NCBI GenBank assembly: GCA_003551675.1
Contig: PUNG01000139.1
Coordinates: 1 to 33,368 of the forward strand
Length of the DNA: 33,368 nucleotides
Direction of reading: 5' to 3'
Source of the DNA: Thermoplasmata archaeon
Lineage (GTDB): Archaea; Thermoplasmatota; Thermoplasmata; Halarchaeoplasmatales; Halarchaeoplasmataceae
The translations under genes and the position numbers were made by a program. The notes below the pieces were generated by a model. That model saw only the letters and a list, made by a program, of their open reading frames with translations. It was not told the origin of the DNA and searched no databases. This document shows positions 1 to 7,486 of the stretch, piece after piece; position 1 is the stretch's first letter; the number at the start of each line of letters is the position of its first letter.

Positions 1-1
1 A

Positions 2-397
2 GCGGAAGAAGCAAGGTTCGGCGATGGTGGCGAGTTCGACTTCGAAATAATCGGTGATGATGAAGTGAGAACGGTCAGCATCGTAGTAGAGGAGGCTTCC
101 GAACCGATAAACGGTGATGATAACGGTGACGATGACGATGAGAGTTTTTTGGACTCGAATATGATTTTTGTTTTGATATCGATTGTAGTGATAATCGTTA
201 TCGTCTTGGCACTGATATCGATCTCGACGAAATCTTCATCCTCACACTCAGAACCTTACGACGAGGAAGAGGGTAGTGAAGGATATTGGGAAGAGGAGGA
301 CTACGACATGATCTCAGATACACAGGAAGGACAAGAGACTTCAAAGTACGATATGTCGGATGAAGAAAAAGATGAGATCGACCTCTCCGGGCCGTGA
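2..397 (+). CDS. C-terminal part of a membrane-anchored surface protein (5' partial)
   Basis: The reading frame is open to the left edge of the window, so only the last ~131 residues are seen. An acidic outer segment (GDDNGDDDDE) precedes one strong transmembrane helix (about 24 residues beginning NMIFVLISIVV). A ~60-residue cytoplasmic tail very rich in Asp, Glu and Ser follows. This plan (outer domain, single helix, acidic tail) is also that of the giant Ig-like protein at 20941, but there is no HhH domain here. The short stretch before the helix (RTVSIVVEE) looks like the last strand of a beta-sandwich domain. The function cannot be told from this fragment. It ends 4 bp from the convergent amidohydrolase gene. 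Confidence 0.7.
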   Translation, partial: AEEARFGDGGEFDFEIIGDDEVRTVSIVVEEASEPINGDDNGDDDDESFLDSNMIFVLISIVVIIVIVLALISISTKSSSSHSEPYDEEEGSEGYWEEEDYDMISDTQEGQETSKYDMSDEEKDEIDLSGP

Positions 398-401
398 TAT
401 A

Positions 402-1514
402 TCATGGTTCGGAACAGGATGTCGACACGTGTATCCCTACGGTGGAAGGTAACAGAGCGATAAGGTTCATACCCAGGATGTTCTGTATGGTTCTAGGTTC
501 TAATCCTTCCGCTAGCTCCGAGCAGAACAAAGCTTCCATCAAGTCGACTATGTTCTCCTTTGGTAGGAAGGGATGATCCGTGCCCAGCATTATCTTGCTA
601 GACCAGTGGGTTTTGACCTGAAAGATCTTCCAGAAGTCAGATTTCAGTTTATTTCTAACGTCTTTTTTGAATTCGTTGAGAGTTATGTTGGTGAAGTCTG
701 AAAGAGAGATGTTATTTTCAGCGGAACGGATAAAATCTTCGGGCTGGCTCAGGGTGGACATCTCCCCGTAGATGCACGGATGACTCAAGTACCTGAAAAC
801 GTCTTCATCCACGTAACTGCAGTGTCCCACTATCACGTTCAGTTGGCTCACCAGTTCTTCCTTACCGTTCTCCACCAGTAAAGATATGGTCTTGTTTATC
901 CCGTCGTGTATGTCTTTAACGTCCGAGGGATAACCCGTATGGAATATTATGGGTAACCCCATCCTGGCACAGTCCACGTAGAGCTGTATCACTTCTTTAG
1001 AATCTAGGTGGAATCTTTCCGAATCCGGATGAATTTTCAAACCCACTAGACCATACTGGTCTGGAAATTTTTTAACCTCTTTTCTAGCTTTATCTATCTC
1101 ACAGGGATCTACCCTTCCGAATCCGATCAGCCTCTCTTTGTGGTACTCCGCATTCACCCATCGGGAGATATTTTCGTTTGATTTAGAGAAAGGCACTTCC
1201 CCGTCATTTCTAAAACGATCCTTCATGGGAAATACGACTATCTGGTCGAATAAACCATAAGGGTGATCTTCATGGTCCAGTTCCGGGTTGAGCGTTTTCG
1301 ATACCGCTTTATCTTCTGAAAGCCTATACCTCGAATCGGAACCTTTGAACATGTTCACGACTTCTTCTTCTAACTTCTTTGAAAGATCATAGCTGCCGTT
1401 CTTGCCCATAGGTGTGTTCTCGTTTCCATCTATGTCCTCTCCTATATGGTGGTGAGCATCATTTACAAAGAAAGTGCGCACAGTCTCCGTTTTTTTATCT
1501 ACAACACGTAGCAT
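402..1514 (-). CDS. Amidohydrolase family 2 (PF04909-like) TIM-barrel metal hydrolase
   Basis: The protein (370 aa) carries the metal-site motifs of the amidohydrolase-2 family in order: AHHH near residue 21 (HxH), LKIHPD (~160), FHTGYPS (His ~192), VGHCSY (His ~231) and GTDHPF (Asp ~313). The set looks complete, so a metal-dependent hydrolase or decarboxylase is likely; the substrate is unknown. I start it at the ATG at 1514. There the codon overlaps the upstream stop (TAATG), and a strong AAAGGAGGGG site lies about 7 nt before it. A longer frame from 1553 (383 aa) adds 13 residues that are only the overlap with the gene before. It is last in an operon with two ubiquitin-like genes, so it might remove or process a conjugate made by the neighbouring ligase; that role is inference. 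Confidence 0.85.
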   Translation of the reverse strand: MLRVVDKKTETVRTFFVNDAHHHIGEDIDGNENTPMGKNGSYDLSKKLEEEVVNMFKGSDSRYRLSEDKAVSKTLNPELDHEDHPYGLFDQIVVFPMKDRFRNDGEVPFSKSNENISRWVNAEYHKERLIGFGRVDPCEIDKARKEVKKFPDQYGLVGLKIHPDSERFHLDSKEVIQLYVDCARMGLPIIFHTGYPSDVKDIHDGINKTISLLVENGKEELVSQLNVIVGHCSYVDEDVFRYLSHPCIYGEMSTLSQPEDFIRSAENNISLSDFTNITLNEFKKDVRNKLKSDFWKIFQVKTHWSSKIMLGTDHPFLPKENIVDLMEALFCSELAEGLEPRTIQNILGMNLIALLPSTVGIHVSTSCSEP

Positions 1515-2044
1515 TATTCTACCCCTCCTTTTTGGGATCGCCGCCTTTGACATAGGTCTCCATGGTCATAATCTACTACCTTATCCTCGGATAAAGTCAA
1601 TCTAAATACGGATCTTTCTTTTCTAGTTTCGAATTTGATCTTTTTTATTTCTTCATGGTCTACACAAGAAAAGTCGGTGAGGATCAGTTCCTTTGGATCT
1701 ACTCCTATATTATCTTCTAACCAGCGTTTAGAGATCGAAATACTTTTTTTACCACCGAGGTCGTTTCTCTCTTCCGGTAGCAGAGATCTCATATATGGAT
1801 CGGGTGCAAAGGTCAGTAAGAAGTGATCTTCTATATCGTATGAACTCAGCGGTTCACCTTCTTCTAATTCTATTCCTTGGTAGTACAGCGAATGTTCTGA
1901 GTTCGTGCTCGGGTACCAAAACTGTATCAATTCTTTTTTAAACTCCCTGACATCTATGCTCAGGTCGACCTCGGTTACGATTGTTTCTTTTTTCTCTATA
2001 TTTCTAACGAAGATATTTTTTTCTATTTTATCAGACCTTCTCAA
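1514..2044 (-). CDS. Small protein: ubiquitin-like domain + shared PepSY-like domain (paralogue 2)
   Basis: Residues ~10-80 read like a ubiquitin beta-grasp fold: it opens IFVRN (ubiquitin IFVKT). Later LYYQGIELEEGEPLSSYDI matches ubiquitin's LIFAGKQLEDGRTLSDYNI in spacing and residues. Residues ~104-161 are a second domain beginning SKRWLEDNIGVD, shared with the upstream paralogue (AKRWLEDNIGVE) and, more weakly, with the GCS2 protein across the divergent promoter. Its helix-then-strands pattern recalls PepSY. The start is a TTG at 2044, overlapping the end of the upstream gene by 14 bp; no other start codon lies near, and the ubiquitin-like strand begins at residue 10. The C-terminus is KGGVE, but those codons are also the ribosome binding site of the next gene. 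No signal peptide or TM helix is seen. It is probably cytoplasmic. Confidence 0.75.
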   Translation of the reverse strand: MRRSDKIEKNIFVRNIEKKETIVTEVDLSIDVREFKKELIQFWYPSTNSEHSLYYQGIELEEGEPLSSYDIEDHFLLTFAPDPYMRSLLPEERNDLGGKKSISISKRWLEDNIGVDPKELILTDFSCVDHEEIKKIKFETRKERSVFRLTLSEDKVVDYDHGDLCQRRRSQKGGVE

Positions 2045-2567
2045 CGCTTGTCTTTACGGGTATGTATTTCTTCACCCAACCGTCTTTTAATTTAACAGTA
2101 AAATGATCTCCTTTTTCCACTTCTTTGAAGATGATCACGAGCTCCTGATCTTTTTCCTCGTCGGACCAATTTTTTTCATCTACGATCCTTAGATTTCTAG
2201 ATTCGACACCTATGTTATCTTCTAACCATCTCTTGGCCCGCATCACCGACTCGTCTCTTTCTATCTTTTGTTTCACATCGCGGCTTTCATCTTCTTGAAC
2301 GGGAGTTTCTATGGAAAAACCTTTGACGAATTTAAGTACGTCTCCATCTTGGATATCGCAGGAGATCACCGTTTTTTCAGGGTTCAAAACCATATCTCCC
2401 TTCAAGAGTGAGTACTCCTCTTTTCGATCTTGGCTTTTTGATCCATAGCCGATCAGCCAATAGTCTTCACACTTCTGTATTATCTCATTTATGGTCTCTT
2501 CTGGATCGAGATTCATCTGGATGCTTTTTTCTTTTTCGGCGTTAAGGATAGTTACGATCGCAGACAT
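2031..2567 (-). CDS. Small protein: ubiquitin-like domain + shared PepSY-like domain (paralogue 1)
   Basis: First gene of the operon, 178 aa. Residues ~3-83 fit a beta-grasp order: two strands (AIVTILN, KSIQMNLD), a helix (ETINEIIQKCEDYW), then YSLLKGDMVLNPEKTVISCD with IQDGDVLKF. The last piece resembles the final strands of ubiquitin-like folds, but similarity is weaker than in the next gene. Residues ~108-169 (AKRWLEDNIGVES ... KLKDGWVKKY) are the domain shared with the downstream paralogue and the divergent GCS2 protein. The two are linked by a charged stretch. The C-terminus (TSVEKV) has no di-glycine, so a classical ubiquitin-type transfer through a C-terminal Gly is not supported. The function is not known to me; a modifier, carrier or adaptor for the ligase is the working idea. 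Confidence 0.7.
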   Translation of the reverse strand: MSAIVTILNAEKEKSIQMNLDPEETINEIIQKCEDYWLIGYGSKSQDRKEEYSLLKGDMVLNPEKTVISCDIQDGDVLKFVKGFSIETPVQEDESRDVKQKIERDESVMRAKRWLEDNIGVESRNLRIVDEKNWSDEEKDQELVIIFKEVEKGDHFTVKLKDGWVKKYIPVKTSVEKV

Positions 2568-2700
2568 GTTTTTGCTCTTCCTTTGTGATCGAGCTGTTTT
2601 TCTTCAACTCGCATCGATATACTACGAGATAATAATAAAATTAAAATACTTTATGGGTAAAGGGTAAGGAAATGAATGATAGAAGACATCGGAGGATATG
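2568..2700. promoter_or_regulatory. Divergent promoter region between ubiquitin-like operon and GCS2 gene
   Basis: AT-rich 130-bp gap. For the minus-strand operon, a TATA-like CGATATACTAC (plus strand, about 2612-2622) or the A/T run at 2627-2647 could serve. For the plus gene, ACTTTATGGG near 2648-2657 is the best candidate. A GGAGG site at 2691-2695 serves the plus gene. The shared control region suggests both sides are expressed together. Confidence 0.45.
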
Positions 2701-4929
2701 ATGATCGGCGAATATTCAAAAAAGGTATCTCTCTCATCCTCAATCATGTCTAAAGTTCTTTTTTTTCAACTCTTCCTACTTGTTATTTTTGGAACCGTGG
2801 CCATTATCGTGGTCTTAGTGATCGTATTCATCCTGCTCTACTTTTCGTCAAAAGAAGATGATATCTCGATACATAAAGAAGAGGCACAGGGATCCACCCT
2901 TCCTGCTCCCACGCAGGATATCCACGGCTATGTAGATCATCACGAGTTAAAAGGTGGGATCAAAAGATGGAAGTCGAGTGGAAGACCCTATCATCGAGTC
3001 ATATCCAAACTCCATGAAGAGTTTTCCGGCTCGAACTCTATAGGTTTAAAAAGTGTAAAGATCGTTGAAGACAGGTTGGTGGGTATCTTTTTCGTAGAAC
3101 ACGAAAGTAAGACACTCCAATACAGAGACATAGAATATGACTTCATCAGCAGGTTTGAGATGACCTTGGAAGAAGTAGACGAGCCCAGGGATACATCATC
3201 GCTTTTACAGGAAGAGGACGATACGGACACCCATTTTCTTGTAGACGATCATAGATGTGTTTATTTAAAGACCTCCGATTCTTATCATAAGATATCGTCA
3301 TCCTCCGAGGAAACCAAAAGGAAGCACATGATCTCACGGGCAAGATCATGGGTATCCTCAAATTGCAGAGCGAAAAAAGAAAAACTCCATGTAAAAAATA
3401 CCGTGCATGAAGGAGATGCTACGAAGTTTTTGATGAGTGACGCGGACCTGAGTCGAGATCACTACCTCGTCATGGAAGGAGGAGAAGTTAAAGATTACAG
3501 AAAACTAGACGATGACTTTTTCCAGAAAAGTAAAGACAGTTCGTATCTCACTGAACTTCCTTTTACCCACGGTATCGAGGTAGAACTACAAGTGATCAAA
3601 GAAAATTGGGAATGGGTGGACGGAAATCAGATGGGCATAGTTTTTGAAGAGGTCTTAGATCACTCTAGAAAAAAGATAGCTGAATTAAGATATGATGCAG
3701 GTGACGAGATACAGAGAAAGTGGAAAGGAGATGTTGTGATAAAGGAGGACGATAAAGGATACGAAGCGGTCCACATAGATTATTCCACAGTAGATGACCA
3801 GAGATCTTACTCGGTCTTGGGTAAAGATTCCCACGTTACTTTTAAAACTAACATACTCGAGATACAGACGCCTCCCTGCGAGTACTTAGAAGAATTAGAA
3901 TGGTGGGCTTACAATCTCTACCGCATCGCTCACGAAGTCGTAAGAGAATTGAACATCGATGCCGACATATTGTCTGTCGGTACCAACCCCATGGGAGATT
4001 ACTCGGAGGGGCTCTCATTCGGTGAACATCATCATCTAGGTATCGAAGACCCGGATCTGAAAAAAGAGATCTACAATACTTACAGATACATGATCCCTCA
4101 TTTTATAGCTATCTCGTCCAACTCTCCTTTTTTAGGAAAGAAAGTGCCGAAATATACTTTTAACGAGCTGGGACACTTGGTAATCACGGATCCATGCAAT
4201 AACATGAGGCTCAAGGAAAATATCGAGCAGTTCAAGACCCCTCCTTATCTACCGGAATCAGGCGCGAAGGGGAAGAAGCACTTGGAACATAAGCTCGAAA
4301 GGACCAGAGAATCGCTACGCATGATAGACATCTATCCTTTTACGAGGTTCGACACGGTGGAGGTCAGGATATTCGATACCCAGATAACCACCCTAGATCG
4401 TATATCCATCGTACTTCTACTTCAGGCCATAGCGCTTTATGTAAAAGATCGCTTCCAAGAAGACGGTGAGTTCTCACCTTCGATCTCCTCCAAAACGTTG
4501 AAAAAGAACAGATACCAAAGTATAGAGGATGGATTGTTGGGGAGGATCTACACCGATGAAGATCGCTCCGATAGATTCGATCTAGTAGAACAAGAGGCCC
4601 CTCACTACATATACGAAGATTGGCAGGTGATCTTAAGAAGATTGTTCCCTTATTTTGAGAAGTTGGGCGTAGAGAACACGCCCTACGTGAAGAATCTTTT
4701 ACTCCGTGTTTTCAAGCTGAAAGATGGATCAAAAGTGGGACCCCCACTCTCCCCGTCGCAGATGATCGTCTTCAGAAGTGAAAAAGGCGACCATGATTTT
4801 GAAGAACTCTTGAGGGAACTTAAACATATGTCTTTTAAAGGGGCCGAAGATATGAGATACGACATTTGGTCAAGATACGTGGATCTAGATACGGTTTCCA
4901 TCAAAGATTTTGAAGGCTTTTTAAGGTGA
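2701..4929 (+). CDS. Membrane-anchored GCS2-family carboxylate-amine ligase (amidoligase)
   Basis: About 742 aa. A single N-terminal TM helix (~18-49) is followed by a cytoplasmic-looking linker. A ~60-residue domain comes next (from about residue 211, MISRARSWVSS) and resembles the second domain of the two ubiquitin-like proteins. From ~290 to the end is a GCS2-type ligase (PF04107: glutamate-cysteine ligase/YbdK family). Family landmarks are visible: HGIEVELQ, ILEIQTPPCEYLEEL, VGTNPMGDYSE, GEHHHLGIEDPD, AISSNSPF and TVEVRIFDTQ. The acidic metal and nucleotide residues appear intact, so ATP-dependent amide bond formation is likely; substrates are unknown. Compared with YbdK (~370 aa) there is an insertion after the first motif. 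Two ATGs stand in tandem; the one at 2701 lies 5 nt from GGAGG, the one at 2698 only 2 nt, so I prefer 2701. Confidence 0.8.
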   Translation: MIGEYSKKVSLSSSIMSKVLFFQLFLLVIFGTVAIIVVLVIVFILLYFSSKEDDISIHKEEAQGSTLPAPTQDIHGYVDHHELKGGIKRWKSSGRPYHRVISKLHEEFSGSNSIGLKSVKIVEDRLVGIFFVEHESKTLQYRDIEYDFISRFEMTLEEVDEPRDTSSLLQEEDDTDTHFLVDDHRCVYLKTSDSYHKISSSSEETKRKHMISRARSWVSSNCRAKKEKLHVKNTVHEGDATKFLMSDADLSRDHYLVMEGGEVKDYRKLDDDFFQKSKDSSYLTELPFTHGIEVELQVIKENWEWVDGNQMGIVFEEVLDHSRKKIAELRYDAGDEIQRKWKGDVVIKEDDKGYEAVHIDYSTVDDQRSYSVLGKDSHVTFKTNILEIQTPPCEYLEELEWWAYNLYRIAHEVVRELNIDADILSVGTNPMGDYSEGLSFGEHHHLGIEDPDLKKEIYNTYRYMIPHFIAISSNSPFLGKKVPKYTFNELGHLVITDPCNNMRLKENIEQFKTPPYLPESGAKGKKHLEHKLERTRESLRMIDIYPFTRFDTVEVRIFDTQITTLDRISIVLLLQAIALYVKDRFQEDGEFSPSISSKTLKKNRYQSIEDGLLGRIYTDEDRSDRFDLVEQEAPHYIYEDWQVILRRLFPYFEKLGVENTPYVKNLLLRVFKLKDGSKVGPPLSPSQMIVFRSEKGDHDFEELLRELKHMSFKGAEDMRYDIWSRYVDLDTVSIKDFEGFLR

Positions 4930-4937
4930 GGGATAGT

Positions 4938-6182
4938 TCACTCCCCATCGGTATCAAGGAATGAAGTACCTTTGATAGATATGGAAGTCGCATAGCGTGA
5001 ATAGGCTTGGGTCAATCCCTGCAAGCTGTTGACGTAGGTGTACTCCCCACCTGTCATGGTCGCGATCTCTTCTAAAAGATGGTGATCTACTTCATGGCCT
5101 AGACCGATGGTGTTTATGATGACGTCTCTTCTTGGAGCCAATCTTTCTTCTACAGTTCTTCTTACACTTTGTCCATCATCTATAGAAGGAGGTTTTGGTT
5201 CTCCGTCTGTTAACATAACGATCATCTTCATCTTATCCCTGTCAAAATCTTTTATGACTTCTATGGCTTTCACTAAAGCACCGGATATGTTAGTACGTCC
5301 TCTTTTAGCGTAATTTATCTCGTCTACTATGTTTTCTGCGGCATCCTTGGTGGTTCCTACTCTTGAGGAAAAATAATTTTCATTTTGAAATTTGATGGGT
5401 ATCGCTTCGGTGCTGAACGGTATAACGGATATCTTGTCGCCTACGCCTCTACCTATCTTTTGGACCAGGTACATCAAAGCGCAGAATGCCGCACCTTCGG
5501 ACCTTTTTATATTCATCCTTTCCTTTAGTTGATTTAAAAATCCAGAGGTCATTTCACCTTGGATACCGCTGTCTATACGTTCAACGACCCAATCTATGTC
5601 TTCCATCTTCAGGTCTTTTGTTTCCATACTGCCTGACATGTCTATCAATAGAACGCCGTCGAAGGATTTTAGTTCACTGCCTCCCCATACATAACTGAAC
5701 TCTTCTATCTCCGTGAAGTCCCCTATCTCATCCCTGCCTATCTCTGGATAAGTCTTTTCTATGGATACCAATAGTTGTTTTTCAGGCCATAAAAATTTTG
5801 AATTTTTAGTAAAGATCTTATATTGGATGAAGTCTATGAATTCCTTTTCGTTCTCTTTTACGATGGATAACGGATCTTTTTTAGAACTATCTCTATTTTC
5901 GAATCCGAATTCTATCTCCTTGACTTTGGTGGGTTTGGAGCTAAATTTTTCCAACTCGAGTTCAAAACCGGTATCCAGCCCGATGGATTCAAAAAGTTCC
6001 CTGGGTAGGCCTATATTATTTTTTTCTATTTCATCACTGAACTCTGCTCGTCCCGCCACGGTCTTCTGATTGATGGGATTTTTACCTATAAGTATATCTT
6101 CTTCCTGGATCGATAGTTCCGAAGCCGTTTCCTGGTTTAGCATGAACGTTTTGATATGTTTTTCTTCTATAGTGAGCTTCAT
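4938..6182 (-). CDS. VWA-domain protein with N-terminal Cdc48-N-like double-psi barrel
   Basis: The 414-aa protein has no signal peptide or TM helix. Residues ~1-80 look like a Cdc48/p97 N-domain double-psi barrel: two related halves, one containing ASELSIQEEDILIG and the other IGLPRELFESIGLDTGFELEL, which parallels the LGVxxGD pattern of that fold. A helical middle (~100-165) leads to a von Willebrand A domain (~175-400) with a complete MIDAS: DMSGS (181-185), Thr297 in GRTNIS, and Asp326 in TDGEP. Such domains bind a partner through a divalent metal. It converges on the GCS2 gene with 8 bp between stops. Cdc48 N domains bind ubiquitin-like folds, so a link to the neighbouring ubiquitin-like proteins is plausible but inferred. 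A TATA box 27 nt before the ATG indicates a leaderless mRNA. Confidence 0.85.
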   Translation of the reverse strand: MKLTIEEKHIKTFMLNQETASELSIQEEDILIGKNPINQKTVAGRAEFSDEIEKNNIGLPRELFESIGLDTGFELELEKFSSKPTKVKEIEFGFENRDSSKKDPLSIVKENEKEFIDFIQYKIFTKNSKFLWPEKQLLVSIEKTYPEIGRDEIGDFTEIEEFSYVWGGSELKSFDGVLLIDMSGSMETKDLKMEDIDWVVERIDSGIQGEMTSGFLNQLKERMNIKRSEGAAFCALMYLVQKIGRGVGDKISVIPFSTEAIPIKFQNENYFSSRVGTTKDAAENIVDEINYAKRGRTNISGALVKAIEVIKDFDRDKMKMIVMLTDGEPKPPSIDDGQSVRRTVEERLAPRRDVIINTIGLGHEVDHHLLEEIATMTGGEYTYVNSLQGLTQAYSRYATSISIKGTSFLDTDGE

Positions 6183-6204
6183 CGGTATAGAAAAATAATC
6201 ATAT

Positions 6205-6213
6205 CTATTATAG
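6205..6213 (-). promoter_or_regulatory. TATA box of the VWA gene, leaderless spacing
   Basis: CTATTATAG on the plus strand, inside a perfect 6-bp inverted repeat ATCTAT-T-ATAGAT (6203-6215). Its centre is 27 nt from the ATG at 6182, the archaeal TATA-to-start distance, and no Shine-Dalgarno is present. Confidence 0.55.
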
Positions 6214-6298
6214 ATTATGGTTTTTCTTCTTGATCCGCTTCACACCGAAAAGGTATCGATGCGTTTTCATAGTCAAAATTTTTTTATCTATTGAAAAT

Positions 6299-6850
6299 AT
6301 GGATTTAACGATGTGGAAGAAAAGAGTATCGGTCGTAGGTGTAGTGTTGCTGTTGATCTTGAGCCTATTTCAGATCGGTTTTGGTTCTTTAGGTGGGGAT
6401 CATTTCACCGAAGACAGATCTGACATAGGATGGACAAGGTTTTACGAGTTGACTACTGAAAGTGAGGATGAACTTGCCATGTATGAACTCACTGTGAATA
6501 TCCAGGGCAAGGGCGCGGTAGAAGTGAACAACGAGATGATAGAAGAAGGATGGTCCAAAGCTTTCGAAAACGGAACCGAAGTGACCTTGAATGCTCATCC
6601 CGATGATGGCTATGAATTAACTGCGTGGGAACTAGAAGGGATCCACCAAGACGATCTGGAATTTGGAGAGGATAAAAATATGGTAACTTTCAACATGACG
6701 GAAGAGGACAAATCGATCACGGTCCATTTTCAAGAGGAAGAGGATCCCAGGGAATATTGGTGGGTCCTGGCGATCATCATGCTGGTCATCTTGATCATGG
6801 CCGTCGTGGGCATCATCAAAAAGAAAGAAGACTCCACCCACGAAAGGTAA
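6299..6850 (+). CDS. Small surface protein with InlB-type repeat, TM-anchored
   Basis: About 183 aa. A basic N-terminus (MWKKR) is followed by a signal or anchor helix (VSVVGVVLLLILSLFQIGF). One outward domain comes next, whose pattern (YELTVNIQGKGAVEVN, GTEVTLNAHPDDGYELTAWE, NMVTFNMTEEDKSITVHF) is that of divergent InlB B-repeat domains (PF18998-like). A second TM helix near the C-terminus (YWWVLAIIMLVILIMAVVGII) is followed by a short basic tail. The domain is usually a spacer or adhesion module; a specific role cannot be told. The frame extends upstream to a TTG at 6230, but the hydrophobic signal fits a start at 6299 or the ATG at 6311. A T/A-rich TATA-like stretch at 6279-6287 would suit a leaderless start at 6311. 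It diverges from the VWA gene. Confidence 0.7.
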   Translation: MDLTMWKKRVSVVGVVLLLILSLFQIGFGSLGGDHFTEDRSDIGWTRFYELTTESEDELAMYELTVNIQGKGAVEVNNEMIEEGWSKAFENGTEVTLNAHPDDGYELTAWELEGIHQDDLEFGEDKNMVTFNMTEEDKSITVHFQEEEDPREYWWVLAIIMLVILIMAVVGIIKKKEDSTHER

Positions 6851-6856
6851 AAACTA

Positions 6857-7426
6857 TCAGAGTCTCTCCGCTTCATCCCAACGATGATACAAAGAGTTCT
6901 CTATCTCCAATGAGTCTAGTATCTTCCCGACTATGAAATCGACTAGATCCTCCATGGTGTCCGCATAGCCATAGAAACCAGGCATAGCCGGGAGTAATAT
7001 GGCTCCCTCTGATGAAAGGAGGTGCATATTCTTCAGCCAGGTAGCTGTTAGGGGAGTTTCTCTCGGGGTCAAGATGAGTTTTCTGTTCTCCTTTAAAGAT
7101 ACGTTAGCCGCTCGGGTGATCAAGTTGTCCGACACTCCGTTGGCTATTTTGGATAGGGATGACATGGAGCAGGGTGCGATCACCATCGCATCGTATATCG
7201 AGCTGCCTGAAGACGGTGGAGCTTTTAAGTTCGAAGGCTCGTATACGGAATCGGCATTCTTTTTGACCTCTTCGTATGAAACATTCAATTCTGTCTGCAT
7301 CAATTCCTTAGCCGCTTCGGATACTATGAGTTCGACTTGGATCTCGTCTCTCTCGCTCAGGACTTCAAGGAGTCTTTTTCCATAAACTACCCCTGATGCG
7401 CCTGTAATCGCTAATAATATCTTCAT
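6857..7426 (-). CDS. ubiX: UbiX-like flavin prenyltransferase
   Basis: The 189-aa protein has the full set of UbiX/Pad1 signatures: ITGASGVVYGKRLLEVL at the N-terminus, IAPCSMSSLSKIANGVSDNLITRAA in the middle (given here in part), and LKENRKLILTPRETPL. These bind FMN and dimethylallyl phosphate. The family makes prenylated FMN, the cofactor of UbiD-type decarboxylases; no ubiD is in the window. The length is normal. The start at 7426 lies ~40 nt after a TATA-like AGATATAAAC (7460-7469, plus strand). It converges with the gene at 6299 with 6 bp between them. Confidence 0.93.
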   Translation of the reverse strand: MKILLAITGASGVVYGKRLLEVLSERDEIQVELIVSEAAKELMQTELNVSYEEVKKNADSVYEPSNLKAPPSSGSSIYDAMVIAPCSMSSLSKIANGVSDNLITRAANVSLKENRKLILTPRETPLTATWLKNMHLLSSEGAILLPAMPGFYGYADTMEDLVDFIVGKILDSLEIENSLYHRWDEAERL

Positions 7427-7459
7427 GTATGATCACACTTCCGTTCCTAATGATCTTGT

Positions 7460-7469
7460 AGATATAAAC
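7460..7469 (-). promoter_or_regulatory. TATA box of ubiX
   Basis: The plus-strand AGATATAAAC reads GTTTATATCT on the coding strand. It is placed to give a leader of about 14 nt before the ATG at 7426. Confidence 0.45.
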
Positions 7470-7486
7470 ATATTGTGTATATCTGC

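Noticed and set aside
1514-1535. A KGGVE C-terminus on the second ubiquitin-like protein, reminiscent of Pup (GGQ/GGE) or ubiquitin (GG)
   Set aside because: The Gly-Gly codons are the GGAGGG ribosome binding site of the next gene, and the paralogue has no GG at its end. It may be chance.
1514-1553. Longer start of the amidohydrolase at 1553
   Set aside because: It overlaps the upstream gene by 40 bp and lacks a ribosome site; the ATG at 1514 has an excellent one.
2701-4929. True PafA/Dop homologue
   Set aside because: The motifs (GIEVELQ, EIQTPP, GEHHHLGI) are those of GCS2/YbdK rather than the PafA family; only the wider fold superfamily is shared.
6299-6390. Type IV pilin, given a prepilin peptidase gene in the window
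   Set aside because: There is no class III cleavage site before the hydrophobic helix, and the protein has a second TM helix.
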